DNA from: Thermoleophilia bacterium | Lineage (GTDB): Bacteria; Actinomycetota; Thermoleophilia; Miltoncostaeales; Miltoncostaeaceae | DNA length: 64,000 nucleotides | NCBI GenBank assembly: GCA_028285405.1 | Contig: JANQPH010000044.1 | Coordinates: 159,115 to 223,114 of the forward strand | Direction of reading: 5' to 3' | Shown here: piece by piece, positions 17,492-25,644 of the stretch | Layout: each line of letters opens with the position of its first letter | Numbering within the stretch: position 1 is the stretch's first letter | Made by a program: the position numbers and the translations under genes | Notes under the pieces: generated by a model | What the model was told of the DNA's origin: nothing | Seen by the model: only the letters and a program-made list of their open reading frames with translations | Database searches by the model: none

Positions 17492-18052
17492 ATGCGTCGC
17501 GTCGTCAAGGACATCGTGCTGCCGGTCGCGGTCGCGATCGTGCTCGCCTTCATCATCCAGGCGGCGGTCGCCAAGCCGTACGAGATCCCGACGGCATCGA
17601 TGGAGCCGACGATCCAGTCGAACGACCGCATCATCGCGAACCGCGTCATCTACAAGGTCCGCGACATCGAGCGCGGGGACATCATCGTGTTCGACCCGCC
17701 GCCGGCGGCGGTCCAGTCGTGCCCGGGTGATGGCAGCGGCGACATCCCGTTCGTGAAGCGGGTCATCGGTCTGCCGGGCGACAAGATCACCGTCGAGAAC
17801 GGGGTCACGTTCGTCAACGGCGAGCGCGACGACGTGCCCGGCTCGGTGCAGCCGGACTACGAGATTCCGGCCGCAGGCCCGAACAGCATCCCTGTGGTGC
17901 CGGAGGACAGCCTGTTCGTGCTGGGCGACAACCGGCCGGACTCCTGCGACTCGAGCCGCTGGTCGCCCGACCCGTTCGTGCCGCAGGACAACGTGATCGG
18001 TCAGGCCGAGTTGATCTACTGGCCGATCAACCACATCAGCTTCTTGGACTAG
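17492..18052 (+). CDS. lepB: Signal peptidase I
   Basis: A 186-residue type I leader peptidase that removes signal peptides at the outer face of the membrane. One N-terminal transmembrane helix (residues 8-27) is followed by the catalytic Ser36 in PTASMEPTI and the general-base Lys89 in FVKRVIGLPGD; VLGDNRPDSCDSR-like box E (LGDNRPDSCDSSRW) completes the fold. A short insertion with Cys (QSCPGDGSGD) precedes the Lys, with a second Cys in box E. ATG start with a leaderless-type -10. Confidence 0.95.
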   Translation: MRRVVKDIVLPVAVAIVLAFIIQAAVAKPYEIPTASMEPTIQSNDRIIANRVIYKVRDIERGDIIVFDPPPAAVQSCPGDGSGDIPFVKRVIGLPGDKITVENGVTFVNGERDDVPGSVQPDYEIPAAGPNSIPVVPEDSLFVLGDNRPDSCDSSRWSPDPFVPQDNVIGQAELIYWPINHISFLD

Positions 18053-18101
18053 CGAGCGCGAGCGGCGCTTCGCGCCGGTCGGTCGCAGTTGCGGTGTGAC
18101 G
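18053..18101 (+). repeat. Dispersed hairpin-containing repeat, copy A
   Basis: A roughly 50-bp segment just after the lepB stop resembles 28016-28066: AGCGGCGC, a triloop, GCGCCGGT and GGTCGCAG align with few mismatches. The core 18063-18077 folds as a 6-bp GC stem with a TTC loop. It could double as a terminator, though no T-run follows. Confidence 0.5.
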
Positions 18102-18176
18102 GGCGGTCCGGCTCGCCGTCGGCTCCACACGCCATAGTCGCTCATCATCGGTGCCGGATCGCCCGATAGGCCAAGC

Positions 18177-20312
18177 ATGAGCGTGCGCTCGATCGCTCTC
18201 GTCATTGCTGCCCTCGTGATCGCCCTGATCGGTGTCGGGATCAGCGTTGCCTGGCACGACTCGCGCCAGGACGACGCGCGGTCGGAACGCATCGCCGAAG
18301 CGGTCGCCGCGAGCGCGCGAATCGACACCGAGGTGGAGGACGCGCTCGCCCTGGCCATCGCGGCCGAGGCGATCGTCGAGACCGAGGAGGCCGGCGAGCG
18401 CGAGCAGCTGGTGCAGATCGCGGGCGCGGCGTTCTCCGATCCGCACATCACCGCGGTCGCGTGGGCGCCTCGGCTCGCGATCGACGGGCAGGCGAGCTAC
18501 CCGGTGAGGATCGTCGAGTCCGACGGCGCCGTCCTGGCGGAAGGGACCGACCTCACGAGCCTTCCCGGTGTGCCGGTTGCGCTCGAGGCGGCTCGCGCAA
18601 GCGGGGAGACGGTCCTCGCGGCACCGCAGAACGAGGACGCGCTCGTGCTCGTCCGCGAGGCGGTTCGGCGAACGCCGGACGGGGCGGTTGTTCCGGGCGC
18701 CATCGCGGTCGTGCTCGAGTCGGGCGAGCTCGGCACGGTCGCCGACCTCGGATCGGCGGTCGAGGTGCGCGACGGAGCGGTCGTGCTCGTGGACGGCGAG
18801 GAGGCGGGGGCAAGCAGCACGGCCGTCCTGGACGTCGGTGGACGCGAGTGGCTCGTCGTCTTCTCGTCGGACTCGCCGTCGCTGCTGGTGCCGGCGATCG
18901 TCCTCGCGCTGATCGTGATCGCAGCGCTCGTCGTCGTGGGCATCGCCGTCGCCGGGGCCAGCCGCGAGCGGCGCCTGCGGGTGCGGGCGGATCGCGACGC
19001 GACGCGGGCAGAGGCGCTGCGCGAGCTCGCCGAGGGAATCGTCGACACCGAAGCCGGGCAGTCGGCCGGGATCCCCGACCTCGCGGCGGCCGCGGCCCGG
19101 GCCGCGTCGGAGGCGAACGCCGCCGGGGTCGTTCGGTTCGGGCCCGAAGGCTCCCGCGAGCTGGCCCGGGTCGGCGGCCAGAACGGGCACGAGGACACGG
19201 TTCGCGAGCTCGTCGAGCAGGTGAGGACCGACACCCGCGACGTCCGGCGCGAGACCGAGTCCGGTGTGTTGGCGGTCACAGCGGTGCGCGTCGATGACGA
19301 GCCCTGGGGTGCCATCTGGGTGGACGGCGCGTCCGAGTCGGCACCGGATCCGAGTGTGGCGGCGCACGTGCTGGGCATCGGCCTCGGCAACCTCCATCGC
19401 CGGGCCGAGCTGCGCGTCGAGGCGCGAACCGACGCCCTCACCGGGCTCGCCAACCGGCGGTCCTACATGGAGCAGCTCCGGCGCGAGATGGCCCTTGCCG
19501 TCCGCCGCCGCCGACCGCTCTCGGTCGCGATGCTCGACATCGATCACTTCAAGGCGGTCAACGACGAGTTCGGCCATCCCGCCGGAGACCACACGCTCGC
19601 CGAGCTCGCCAGCCGGCTGACGGCGATCGCCCGGGCGAGCGACCTGGTCGCGCGGGTCGGGGGCGAGGAGTTCGCGTGGCTCATGCCCGACACCGGTCTG
19701 GCCGAGGCGTGGCAGGCGGCCGAGCGAGCGCGCCGTGCGATCGCAGGTCAGCCGATGCCCGGCGGCATCGGAACGGTGACGGTCTCGCTCGGCGTCGCCG
19801 ACCGTGACGGCGCCGCCAGCGCGGAGGAGCTCCACGCGAACGCCGACGCCGCGCTCTATGCGGCCAAGACGGCCGGACGGGACCTCGTGGCGGTGCACGA
19901 GTCGGCGCTGGCGATCGTCGATGCGCGAAGCGAGCGGCGGGCCAGGGCCGCGAGGGCCGCGGAGGAGATCGCCCAGCGGCTGGGCTGGGATACGGCCCGC
20001 GTCGCAAGTGTGCGAGCCGCCGCCGAGGACGAGTCCGATCCGGAGGCGCCCGACTGGGTGAGCGCCCGAGCGCTGCGCTGGGACGGCGGGCCCAAGGGCG
20101 AGCACCCCCGCGGGGACGAGATCCCGCAGGAGGCACGCGTGCTGGCGGTCGCGGATGCGTGGGCGGCGCTGATCGGCGACGGCGCGAACGAGCCGGACAG
20201 CCGCGCCCAGGCGCTCGCGGCGATCCGCGCGGCTGGCGGGACCGCGTTCTGGCCCGATGCCGTGGACGCGCTGGCGCAGGCGGTCGCCGGTCCGCCGCCG
20301 CCGGCTCGCTGA
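18177..20312 (+). CDS. Membrane diguanylate cyclase with degenerate HD-GYP tail
   Basis: A 711-residue protein predicted to make cyclic di-GMP. Residues 1-25 are a membrane helix, followed by an extracellular CHASE-like sensor to about 240, a second helix (LLVPAIVLALIVIAALVVVGIAVAG), a GAF-like region 285-410 and a GGDEF domain. The active site is GGEEF (495-499), with an RxxD inhibitory I-site (RASD) five residues before it. The C-terminal about 120 residues keep RWDGG and EIPQEARVLAVADAWAAL, as in HD-GYP phosphodiesterases, but lack the HD pair and GYP. So a cyclase with a non-catalytic tail is likely. Confidence 0.88.
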   Translation: MSVRSIALVIAALVIALIGVGISVAWHDSRQDDARSERIAEAVAASARIDTEVEDALALAIAAEAIVETEEAGEREQLVQIAGAAFSDPHITAVAWAPRLAIDGQASYPVRIVESDGAVLAEGTDLTSLPGVPVALEAARASGETVLAAPQNEDALVLVREAVRRTPDGAVVPGAIAVVLESGELGTVADLGSAVEVRDGAVVLVDGEEAGASSTAVLDVGGREWLVVFSSDSPSLLVPAIVLALIVIAALVVVGIAVAGASRERRLRVRADRDATRAEALRELAEGIVDTEAGQSAGIPDLAAAAARAASEANAAGVVRFGPEGSRELARVGGQNGHEDTVRELVEQVRTDTRDVRRETESGVLAVTAVRVDDEPWGAIWVDGASESAPDPSVAAHVLGIGLGNLHRRAELRVEARTDALTGLANRRSYMEQLRREMALAVRRRRPLSVAMLDIDHFKAVNDEFGHPAGDHTLAELASRLTAIARASDLVARVGGEEFAWLMPDTGLAEAWQAAERARRAIAGQPMPGGIGTVTVSLGVADRDGAASAEELHANADAALYAAKTAGRDLVAVHESALAIVDARSERRARAARAAEEIAQRLGWDTARVASVRAAAEDESDPEAPDWVSARALRWDGGPKGEHPRGDEIPQEARVLAVADAWAALIGDGANEPDSRAQALAAIRAAGGTAFWPDAVDALAQAVAGPPPPAR

Positions 20313-20455
20313 CGGCCACGGCCGTCCTCGACCATCGACCTCGGGCACCTTCAGCACCAAAACCGCCGATCGTTCGACGACGTCCGCTACGACCGGAAAG
20401 CTCCGCGGTCGGCGGACTTGCCCTGGGTCGTTCGTCATGGTTGTCTACCGCCTCG

Positions 20456-20471
20456 ACACTGGATGTAGCGT
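20456..20471 (+). promoter_or_regulatory. NrdR box 1
   Basis: ACACTGGATGTAGCGT; its complement resembles the CTACATCTAGTGT type of NrdR box known in streptomycetes. It overlaps the predicted -10, so binding would block transcription. Box 2 starts exactly 32 bp downstream. Confidence 0.65.
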
Positions 20472-20487
20472 GTCGGCCGATTCATCC

Positions 20488-20503
20488 ACACTAGTGGTGG
20501 GGA
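20488..20503 (+). promoter_or_regulatory. NrdR box 2
   Basis: ACACTAGTGGTGGGGA, three helical turns from box 1 as in known paired NrdR operators. It also overlaps the GGTGGGG ribosome binding site of nrdR. Confidence 0.6.
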
Positions 20504-20507
20504 AAAC

Positions 20508-21101
20508 GTGATCTGTCCGTTCTGCGGAGCGCCGGAGCATCGGGTCGTCGAGTCTCGGGTCCCCGAGTCGAAGGACGCGATCCGCCGTCGGCGCGAATGC
20601 ACCGAGTGCGAGCGCCGGTTCACGACCTACGAGCGCGTCGAGGAGATGCCGATCGTGGTCGTGAAGTCCTCCGGCCTGCGCGAGCCGTTCGACCAGCGCA
20701 AGCTCCTCGAGGGCCTGCAGCGCGCCTGCCACAAGCGACAGGTCACGGTCACCTCGCTCGAGCTCGCGGTGCGCGACATCGAGGCCGAGCTGCGCAACAA
20801 CCTCAAGCACGAGGTGCGCTCGTCGGCGATCGGCGAGCTGGCCCTCCGCCGGCTCAAGGAGATCGACCGGGTCGCCTACATCCGCTTTGCGTCCGTCTAC
20901 CGCGCGTTCGAGGACGTGGACGAGTTCTCCGAGGAGCTCAACTGGCTCGAGCGCGAGCCGCCGCTGCCCCGCGGCCAGGGGAGGCTGGACGATCATATGT
21001 TCGATACCGTGATGATTCCGGCACGGGGTCGCCTACGGGCGATCCGTGGCGGGAAGACCGAACCCGGCCCGGCCGGTCAGGAGGAGATGGATGGCGACTG
21101 A
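20508..21101 (+). CDS. nrdR: Transcriptional repressor NrdR
   Basis: A zinc-ribbon/ATP-cone repressor of ribonucleotide reductase genes. The N-terminal ribbon has CPFCG (Cys3, Cys6) and CTEC further on, and the ATP-cone spans about residues 47-137 (VVVKSSGLREPFDQRKLLEGL onward). At 197 residues it is about 45 longer than usual; the extra C-terminal part is basic and looks disordered. GTG start. It overlaps nrdJ by 11 nt, so the repressor and its target are one operon. Paired NrdR boxes upstream indicate autoregulation. Confidence 0.95.
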   Translation: MICPFCGAPEHRVVESRVPESKDAIRRRRECTECERRFTTYERVEEMPIVVVKSSGLREPFDQRKLLEGLQRACHKRQVTVTSLELAVRDIEAELRNNLKHEVRSSAIGELALRRLKEIDRVAYIRFASVYRAFEDVDEFSEELNWLEREPPLPRGQGRLDDHMFDTVMIPARGRLRAIRGGKTEPGPAGQEEMDGD

Positions 21102-24015
21102 GGTGCGAAGCGACCAGCGGGCCACCGGCCTCGGCATCGAGCGGCGGTTCACGACGCCCGATCTCCATCCGTACGACGCGATCGAGTGGTCCGAGCGCGA
21201 CGCGGTCATCAGCGAGCCGGGTGCCGACGGCGAGCAGAAGACCGTCTTCGAGCAGCTCGGCTGCGAGTTCCCGGCCAACTGGTCCGACACCGCGGTGCGG
21301 ATCGTCGCCGCCCGCTACTTCCGGTACGGCATGGACGACCCCCGCCGCGAGACGAGCCTGCGCGAGGTGATCGACCGGGTGGTGGACACCCTGCGCCATC
21401 ACGGCAGCAAGCTGGGCCACTTCGCGAGCGACGAGGAGGCCGAGGACTTCTCCCAGGAACTCCGCCACATCCTGGTCACGCAGAAGGCGTCGTTCAACTC
21501 CCCCGTCTGGTTCAACTGCGGCGTCGAGGCGGCCTCGCACGAGCCGGACCCGGACGAGGTGCTCGACATCGACTACCCGCCGGTCGAGCCGGGTGAGCCG
21601 CACCCGAACCAGTGCTCGGCGTGCTTCATCCTCTCGGTCAACGACACGATGCCCTCGATCCAGCGCTGGATCGCGACGGAGTCCGAGATCTTCCGGGGTG
21701 GCTCCGGCTCGGGCGTGAACCTGTCGCGCATCCGCGCCGACGGCGAGGCGCTCTCGAACGGTGGCGCCGCCTCGGGGCCGGTCAGCTTCATGCGCTGGGC
21801 CGACTCGGGCGCGGGGTCCATCAAGTCCGGCGGCGGGACGCGCAGGGCGGCCAAGATGGTCATCCTCGACGGCGACCACCCGGACGTGCTCGAGTTCGTC
21901 CAGACGAAGGCCCAGGAGGAGCAGAAGGCATACGCCCTCGGTGAGATGGGCTACGACCTGGGGCTGAACGGTGAGGCCTGGCGGTCGATCCAGTTCCAGA
22001 ACGCCAACAACTCGGTTCGGCTCACCGACGACTTCTTCGCGCGCGTCGAGGACGACGCGTCTTGGGAGACCCGCTACGTCAAGAGCGGCGAGGTTGCCGG
22101 CGAGATGCCAGCCCGCGAGCTCTTGAACGAGATCGCCGAGGCGGCGCACGCGTGTGGCGACCCGGGTCTGCAGTACGAGGACACCATCCAGAAGTGGCAC
22201 ACCTCGCCGAACGCCGGGCGGATCTCTGGCTCGAACCCGTGCTCGGAGTACATGCACATCGATGACTCGGCCTGCAACCTGGCGTCGATCAACCTCATGC
22301 ACTTCCTCGACGAGGACGGCCGCTTCCAGATCGAGGACTACCGGCACGCCGTGCGCGTGATGCTGACGGCGCAGGAGATCATCGTCACCCCCGCCAGCTA
22401 TCCGACGCGCCGGATCGGCGAGAACGCACGGGCCTACCGGCAGCTCGGTCTGGGCTACACCAACCTCGGCTCGCTGCTGATGTGCCTCGGGATTCCCTAC
22501 GACTCGGACGAGGGTCGGGCCTGGGCGTCGTCGCTGACCGCGCTGATGCAGGGTGAGGCATACGCCCAGTCGGCCCGGATAGCCGCGCGCATCGGGGCCT
22601 ACGACGGATACGCCGCCGACAAGGACGCCCAGGACCGCGTCGTGCGCATGCACCGCGACGAGGCGCGCAAGATCCCGACGCTCGCGGCCAACGGCAACTT
22701 CGACGAGGTCCGCGCGTCGGCGCTCGACGCCAACGAGGAGGCGGTCGAGCTCGGCCAGTCGTCGCGGCTCGGCGCTCCGGGGTACCGCAACGCCCAGGTG
22801 TCGGTGATCGCGCCGACCGGCACGATCAGCTTCATGATGGACGCCTCGACGACCGGCATCGAGCCGGCGATCGGCCTGATCAGCTACAAGACGCTCGTCG
22901 GCGGCGGGTTCATGAAGCTCGTGAACTCCGACGTGCCGCGGGCGCTCGAGCAGCTCGGCTACGACGAGGAGTCCCGCGCGGCGATGATCGCGCACGTCGA
23001 CGAGACGGGAACGATCGAGGGCGCCCCCGGTCTCAAGGACGAGCACGTGCCGGTCTTCGACACGGCGTTCGGCGTCCCGGGCGGTCGTGCGATCGGCCCG
23101 GAGGGGCACGTGGGGATGATGGCTGCGGTGCAGCCGTTCATCTCGGGCGCGATCTCGAAGACGGTCAACCTGCCCTCGACCGCGACGGTCGAGGACGTCG
23201 CCGACATCTACGTGCTCGGCTGGAAGCTCGGCCTCAAGGCCATCGCCATCTACCGCGACGGCAGCAAGCGGACCCAGCCGCTCTCGACCACCCTCGGCGG
23301 CGACGAGGCCGGGGACGACGGACAGGTGAGCGCGACCCCGGTGCGCCGCCGGCTCCCGGACGACCGGCAGGCGATCACGCACAAGTTCTCCGTCGGCGGA
23401 CAGGAGGGCTACATCACGGTCGGTCTGTACGAGGACGGATCGCCGGGTGAGGTCTTCATCAAGATGAGCAAGCAGGGCTCGACGGTGTCCGGTTTCGTCG
23501 ACTCGCTCGCGATCGCGTGGTCGATGGCCCTCCAGCACGGCGTGCCGGTCGAGTCGCTGATCAGCAAGTACATCGACCATCGCTTCGAGCCGTCGGGCAT
23601 GACGATGAACCAGCGGATCCCGATGGCGCGGTCGATCGTCGACTACCTGGCCCGATGGATGGCCAGCAAGTTCCTGAACGAGGAGGACCAGCGCGCGGCG
23701 GGCGTGCTGACCGATGCCTATCGGGCGGAGATCGCCGACCGCCCTGAGGGAGGGGCGACGCCCGTGCCCGGCGTCGCCCCGGCCGAGGGCGAAGAGCAGG
23801 AGGGCGAGTCGCACGAGGACCAGCTCACGCTCATGACGCCGAAGATCGAGGGCGAGACCAACGGTCACAGGCCGCCGGAGAAGGAGTCCTTCCAGCGGAT
23901 GATGGCCTCGAATCACTCCGGCGAGGTGTGCTGGAGCTGTGGCTCGGCGGACGTCGTTCGCGCGGGGACCTGCCTGACCTGCCGCACCTGCGGCGCGACC
24001 ACCGGATGCGGGTAG
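21091..24015 (+). CDS. nrdJ: Class II, adenosylcobalamin-dependent ribonucleotide reductase
   Basis: A 974-residue enzyme reducing ribonucleotides to deoxyribonucleotides without oxygen, using B12 radical chemistry. NQCSACFILSVND (about 173-185), FRGGSGSGVNLS (about 201), NPCSEY (382-387, active-site cysteine) and PTGTISFMMDASTTGIEP are the class II motifs. The last 30 residues hold a cysteine cluster (CWSCGS, CLTCRTCG, GCG) that re-reduces the active site. The ATG at 21091 follows AGGAGG by 6 nt and overlaps nrdR. Expression should respond to NrdR. Confidence 0.97.
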   Translation: MATEVRSDQRATGLGIERRFTTPDLHPYDAIEWSERDAVISEPGADGEQKTVFEQLGCEFPANWSDTAVRIVAARYFRYGMDDPRRETSLREVIDRVVDTLRHHGSKLGHFASDEEAEDFSQELRHILVTQKASFNSPVWFNCGVEAASHEPDPDEVLDIDYPPVEPGEPHPNQCSACFILSVNDTMPSIQRWIATESEIFRGGSGSGVNLSRIRADGEALSNGGAASGPVSFMRWADSGAGSIKSGGGTRRAAKMVILDGDHPDVLEFVQTKAQEEQKAYALGEMGYDLGLNGEAWRSIQFQNANNSVRLTDDFFARVEDDASWETRYVKSGEVAGEMPARELLNEIAEAAHACGDPGLQYEDTIQKWHTSPNAGRISGSNPCSEYMHIDDSACNLASINLMHFLDEDGRFQIEDYRHAVRVMLTAQEIIVTPASYPTRRIGENARAYRQLGLGYTNLGSLLMCLGIPYDSDEGRAWASSLTALMQGEAYAQSARIAARIGAYDGYAADKDAQDRVVRMHRDEARKIPTLAANGNFDEVRASALDANEEAVELGQSSRLGAPGYRNAQVSVIAPTGTISFMMDASTTGIEPAIGLISYKTLVGGGFMKLVNSDVPRALEQLGYDEESRAAMIAHVDETGTIEGAPGLKDEHVPVFDTAFGVPGGRAIGPEGHVGMMAAVQPFISGAISKTVNLPSTATVEDVADIYVLGWKLGLKAIAIYRDGSKRTQPLSTTLGGDEAGDDGQVSATPVRRRLPDDRQAITHKFSVGGQEGYITVGLYEDGSPGEVFIKMSKQGSTVSGFVDSLAIAWSMALQHGVPVESLISKYIDHRFEPSGMTMNQRIPMARSIVDYLARWMASKFLNEEDQRAAGVLTDAYRAEIADRPEGGATPVPGVAPAEGEEQEGESHEDQLTLMTPKIEGETNGHRPPEKESFQRMMASNHSGEVCWSCGSADVVRAGTCLTCRTCGATTGCG

Positions 24016-24244
24016 GGCGATGGGGACCCGGACCTGGTCGGCGCTGCCACCGCTCTCGATCACCCGAGTCACTCTCCCGGGGGAGGTGAGGGTGTGCCGC
24101 GGCGCCGCACGCGGGGTCCACATCCGGCAGTGGGGACGCCAGCAGCCGTTTCGCACCCCTCGGCGCCGCCGAGCCCCGCAGGGATAGCTCACAGGCGCCG
24201 CCGCCGCGTTCGCCGAATCCCCGCGTGAGCGGTGGCACAGAGGA
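24016..24244. other. Spacer after nrdJ, no gene recognised
   Basis: GC-rich spacer between nrdJ and the toxin-antitoxin operator. It holds several short palindromes, including CTCGGC-GCC-GCCGAG at 24159-24173, which could be a weak terminator although no T-run follows. I found no convincing peptide, tRNA or riboswitch. Confidence 0.4.
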
Positions 24245-24266
24245 ATGGTATCGCCGGTGATACCAT
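24245..24266 (+). promoter_or_regulatory. Toxin-antitoxin operator and -10 element
   Basis: A perfect inverted repeat, ATGGTATC at 24245-24252 and GATACCAT at 24259-24266, with a 6-nt spacer. The right arm contains TACCAT, which ends 6 nt before the antitoxin ATG and would serve as the -10 of a leaderless mRNA. An RHH antitoxin dimer bound here would block transcription. Confidence 0.7.
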
Positions 24267-24272
24267 CGGCTG

Positions 24273-24476
24273 ATGGCCATGACATTGCGCCTGACCGACG
24301 ACGAGACCGAGGCACTCCGCCTGCGGGCGCGGCGTGAGGGACGGTCCATGCAGGACCTCGCCCGTGCGGCGGTGCGCGAGTACATCGATCGCGCAAGCCG
24401 AGACGAGCTCCTGGACGAGGTGATGGACGAGGAGCTTCCCCGCTACGCCGAGGCGCTGCGGCGCCTGGGCGAGTGA
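24273..24476 (+). CDS. Ribbon-helix-helix antitoxin
   Basis: A 67-residue protein. MAMTLRLTDDETEALRLRARREGRSMQDLARAAVREYI is a ribbon-helix-helix DNA-binding domain of the CopG/Arc type, followed by an acidic C-terminal helix (DELLDEVMDEELPRYAEAL) likely to wrap the toxin. It overlaps the toxin gene as GTGA. It should neutralise the Doc-like toxin and repress its own promoter through the adjacent inverted repeat. Confidence 0.88.
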   Translation: MAMTLRLTDDETEALRLRARREGRSMQDLARAAVREYIDRASRDELLDEVMDEELPRYAEALRRLGE

Positions 24477-24850
24477 TCTTCCTCGACCTCGAGGCCATCC
24501 TCCGCATCGCCACGAGAGTGCTCGACAGTCAGCCGGAGCTGCGCGATCCCGGCCTGCTCATGTCGGCAGCCGAACGCCCACAGGCCTCGGCACACGGTCG
24601 GGACGCATACCCCGGGATTCACGAGAAGGCGGCGGCGCTCATGCATTCGCTTGCGCGAAACCATGCGCTCGTCGACGGCAACAAGCGCCTGGCGCTCGCC
24701 GCCATAATTGCGTTCTACGGCATGAACGGCATGAGGCTGACGCTCACGAACGACGAGGCGTACGACCTCGTGATCGACATCTCCCGCGGAGCGCTCGACG
24801 ACGTGCCCGCGATCGCCGCCGTCCTCGAGCGGGGCACCGAGCCGCGCTGA
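24473..24850 (+). CDS. doc: Doc-type Fic-fold toxin
   Basis: A 125-residue death-on-curing protein. The Fic motif is His64-ALVDGNKR-Arg72, matching HxFx(D/E)GNKR except Leu for Phe. Known Doc toxins phosphorylate elongation factor Tu and stop translation; the same is expected here but not shown. Length and the upstream AERPQASAHGRDAYPGIHEKAAAL region fit chromosomal Doc proteins. GTG start overlapping the antitoxin stop; the pair looks intact. Confidence 0.9.
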   Translation: MIFLDLEAILRIATRVLDSQPELRDPGLLMSAAERPQASAHGRDAYPGIHEKAAALMHSLARNHALVDGNKRLALAAIIAFYGMNGMRLTLTNDEAYDLVIDISRGALDDVPAIAAVLERGTEPR

Positions 24851-24895
24851 AGCATGGCAGCGGGCGGTCCGTCGCGGCCTCGGGCAGCTCTCGAG

Positions 24896-25531
24896 CTAGA
24901 ACCCGTAGAAGGTCCTGAGCCCTCCGAGCATCAGCTGCACCCCGATGGTCAGGATGAGCAGACCGCCGAACCGGGTGGCGATGCTGACCGTCTGGTCCGA
25001 GAGCTTGCTCAGCAGCCCGCCGAGATAGATGTGGCCGACGGGCAGGAGGACGACCGCCACGGCGACCCCGACCAGCGCGGCGATCGCACCGGAGAAGTCC
25101 GACGTCCCGCTCGAGAGCGTGATCACCGTGGTGATCGCCCCGGGACCGGCCACGAAGGGGATGGCATAGGGCACGATCACCGAGCCCTCGAAGCTCTCCG
25201 GCTCCTCCCGCGTGTGGGCCTTCTCGCCCCCCTGGGCCCGGCTCGGCTGACCGCCGAACAGCATCTCGGCACCCATCAGCGCGACGACCAAGCCGCCGGC
25301 GAAACCGAACGCGCCGAGGTTGATCCCGATCGCCTCGAGCAGCTCGCGGCCGACCAGCGCGGCGACACCGAGGGTGATCGCCACCACGAGCATGATCTTG
25401 CGAACGTATTCCCACCGTCGCTCGGGCTCGTTCGCGGTGAGGATCGAGAAGTAGATCCCGCGGGTCACCGGGTCGGTGATCACCAGCACCGCGATGATGG
25501 CCTGGATGAAGTAGTTGATGTCCGCGGTCAG
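24896..25531 (-). CDS. MarC family membrane protein with probable CTG start
   Basis: A 211-residue six-helix membrane protein of the MarC/UPF0056 family, function uncertain. AIIAVLVITDP near the N-terminus, GAFGFAGGLVVALMGAEML and PFVAGPGAITTVI are family motifs. The nearest standard start, GTG at 25489, would cut through the first helix. A CTG at 25531 adds LTADINYFIQAIIA, giving the usual 15-20 residues before the DP motif. TAGGCT ends 6 nt before this CTG, the same spacing as other leaderless genes here, and an in-frame stop lies immediately upstream. Confidence 0.82.
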   Translation of the reverse strand: MTADINYFIQAIIAVLVITDPVTRGIYFSILTANEPERRWEYVRKIMLVVAITLGVAALVGRELLEAIGINLGAFGFAGGLVVALMGAEMLFGGQPSRAQGGEKAHTREEPESFEGSVIVPYAIPFVAGPGAITTVITLSSGTSDFSGAIAALVGVAVAVVLLPVGHIYLGGLLSKLSDQTVSIATRFGGLLILTIGVQLMLGGLRTFYGF

Positions 25532-25537
25532 GGGCGA

Positions 25538-25543
25538 AGCCTA
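25538..25543 (-). promoter_or_regulatory. Leaderless -10 element of the marC-like gene
   Basis: TAGGCT on the minus strand, 6 nt before the CTG start. Its first three bases also form the in-frame stop that limits the upstream extension. Confidence 0.5.
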
Positions 25544-25644
25544 ACCGCCTGATGCTGGCGACGGCTGAGCCCGATTGTTCGGAAGCTGTTTCGACTTCCC
25601 CCGGTCGTCTGGACCTCATCTGGGAGAGGCGGTAAGAACCCCCG

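Larger units (their letters stand above)
20313..20507 (+). promoter_or_regulatory. nrdR upstream region
   Basis: A 195-bp gap holding the paired NrdR boxes. TAGCGT at 20466-20471 is a plausible -10 overlapping box 1, with TTGTCT near 20441 as a weak -35. No cobalamin riboswitch fold was recognised here. Confidence 0.45.

Noticed and set aside
18036..20438. An 800-codon minus-strand frame across the diguanylate cyclase
   Set aside because: Antisense to a clear GGDEF protein, with Arg-rich composition and no domain signal.
24016..24272. Possible riboswitch or structured RNA after nrdJ
   Set aside because: Several short GC palindromes but no conserved cobalamin-riboswitch, SRP, 6S or tmRNA core could be matched.
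20938..24513. A 1191-codon open frame on the minus strand across nrdJ
   Set aside because: It is antisense to nrdJ, whose protein is unmistakable. The translation is Arg/Val/Asp-rich without motifs, as expected from GC-rich third positions.
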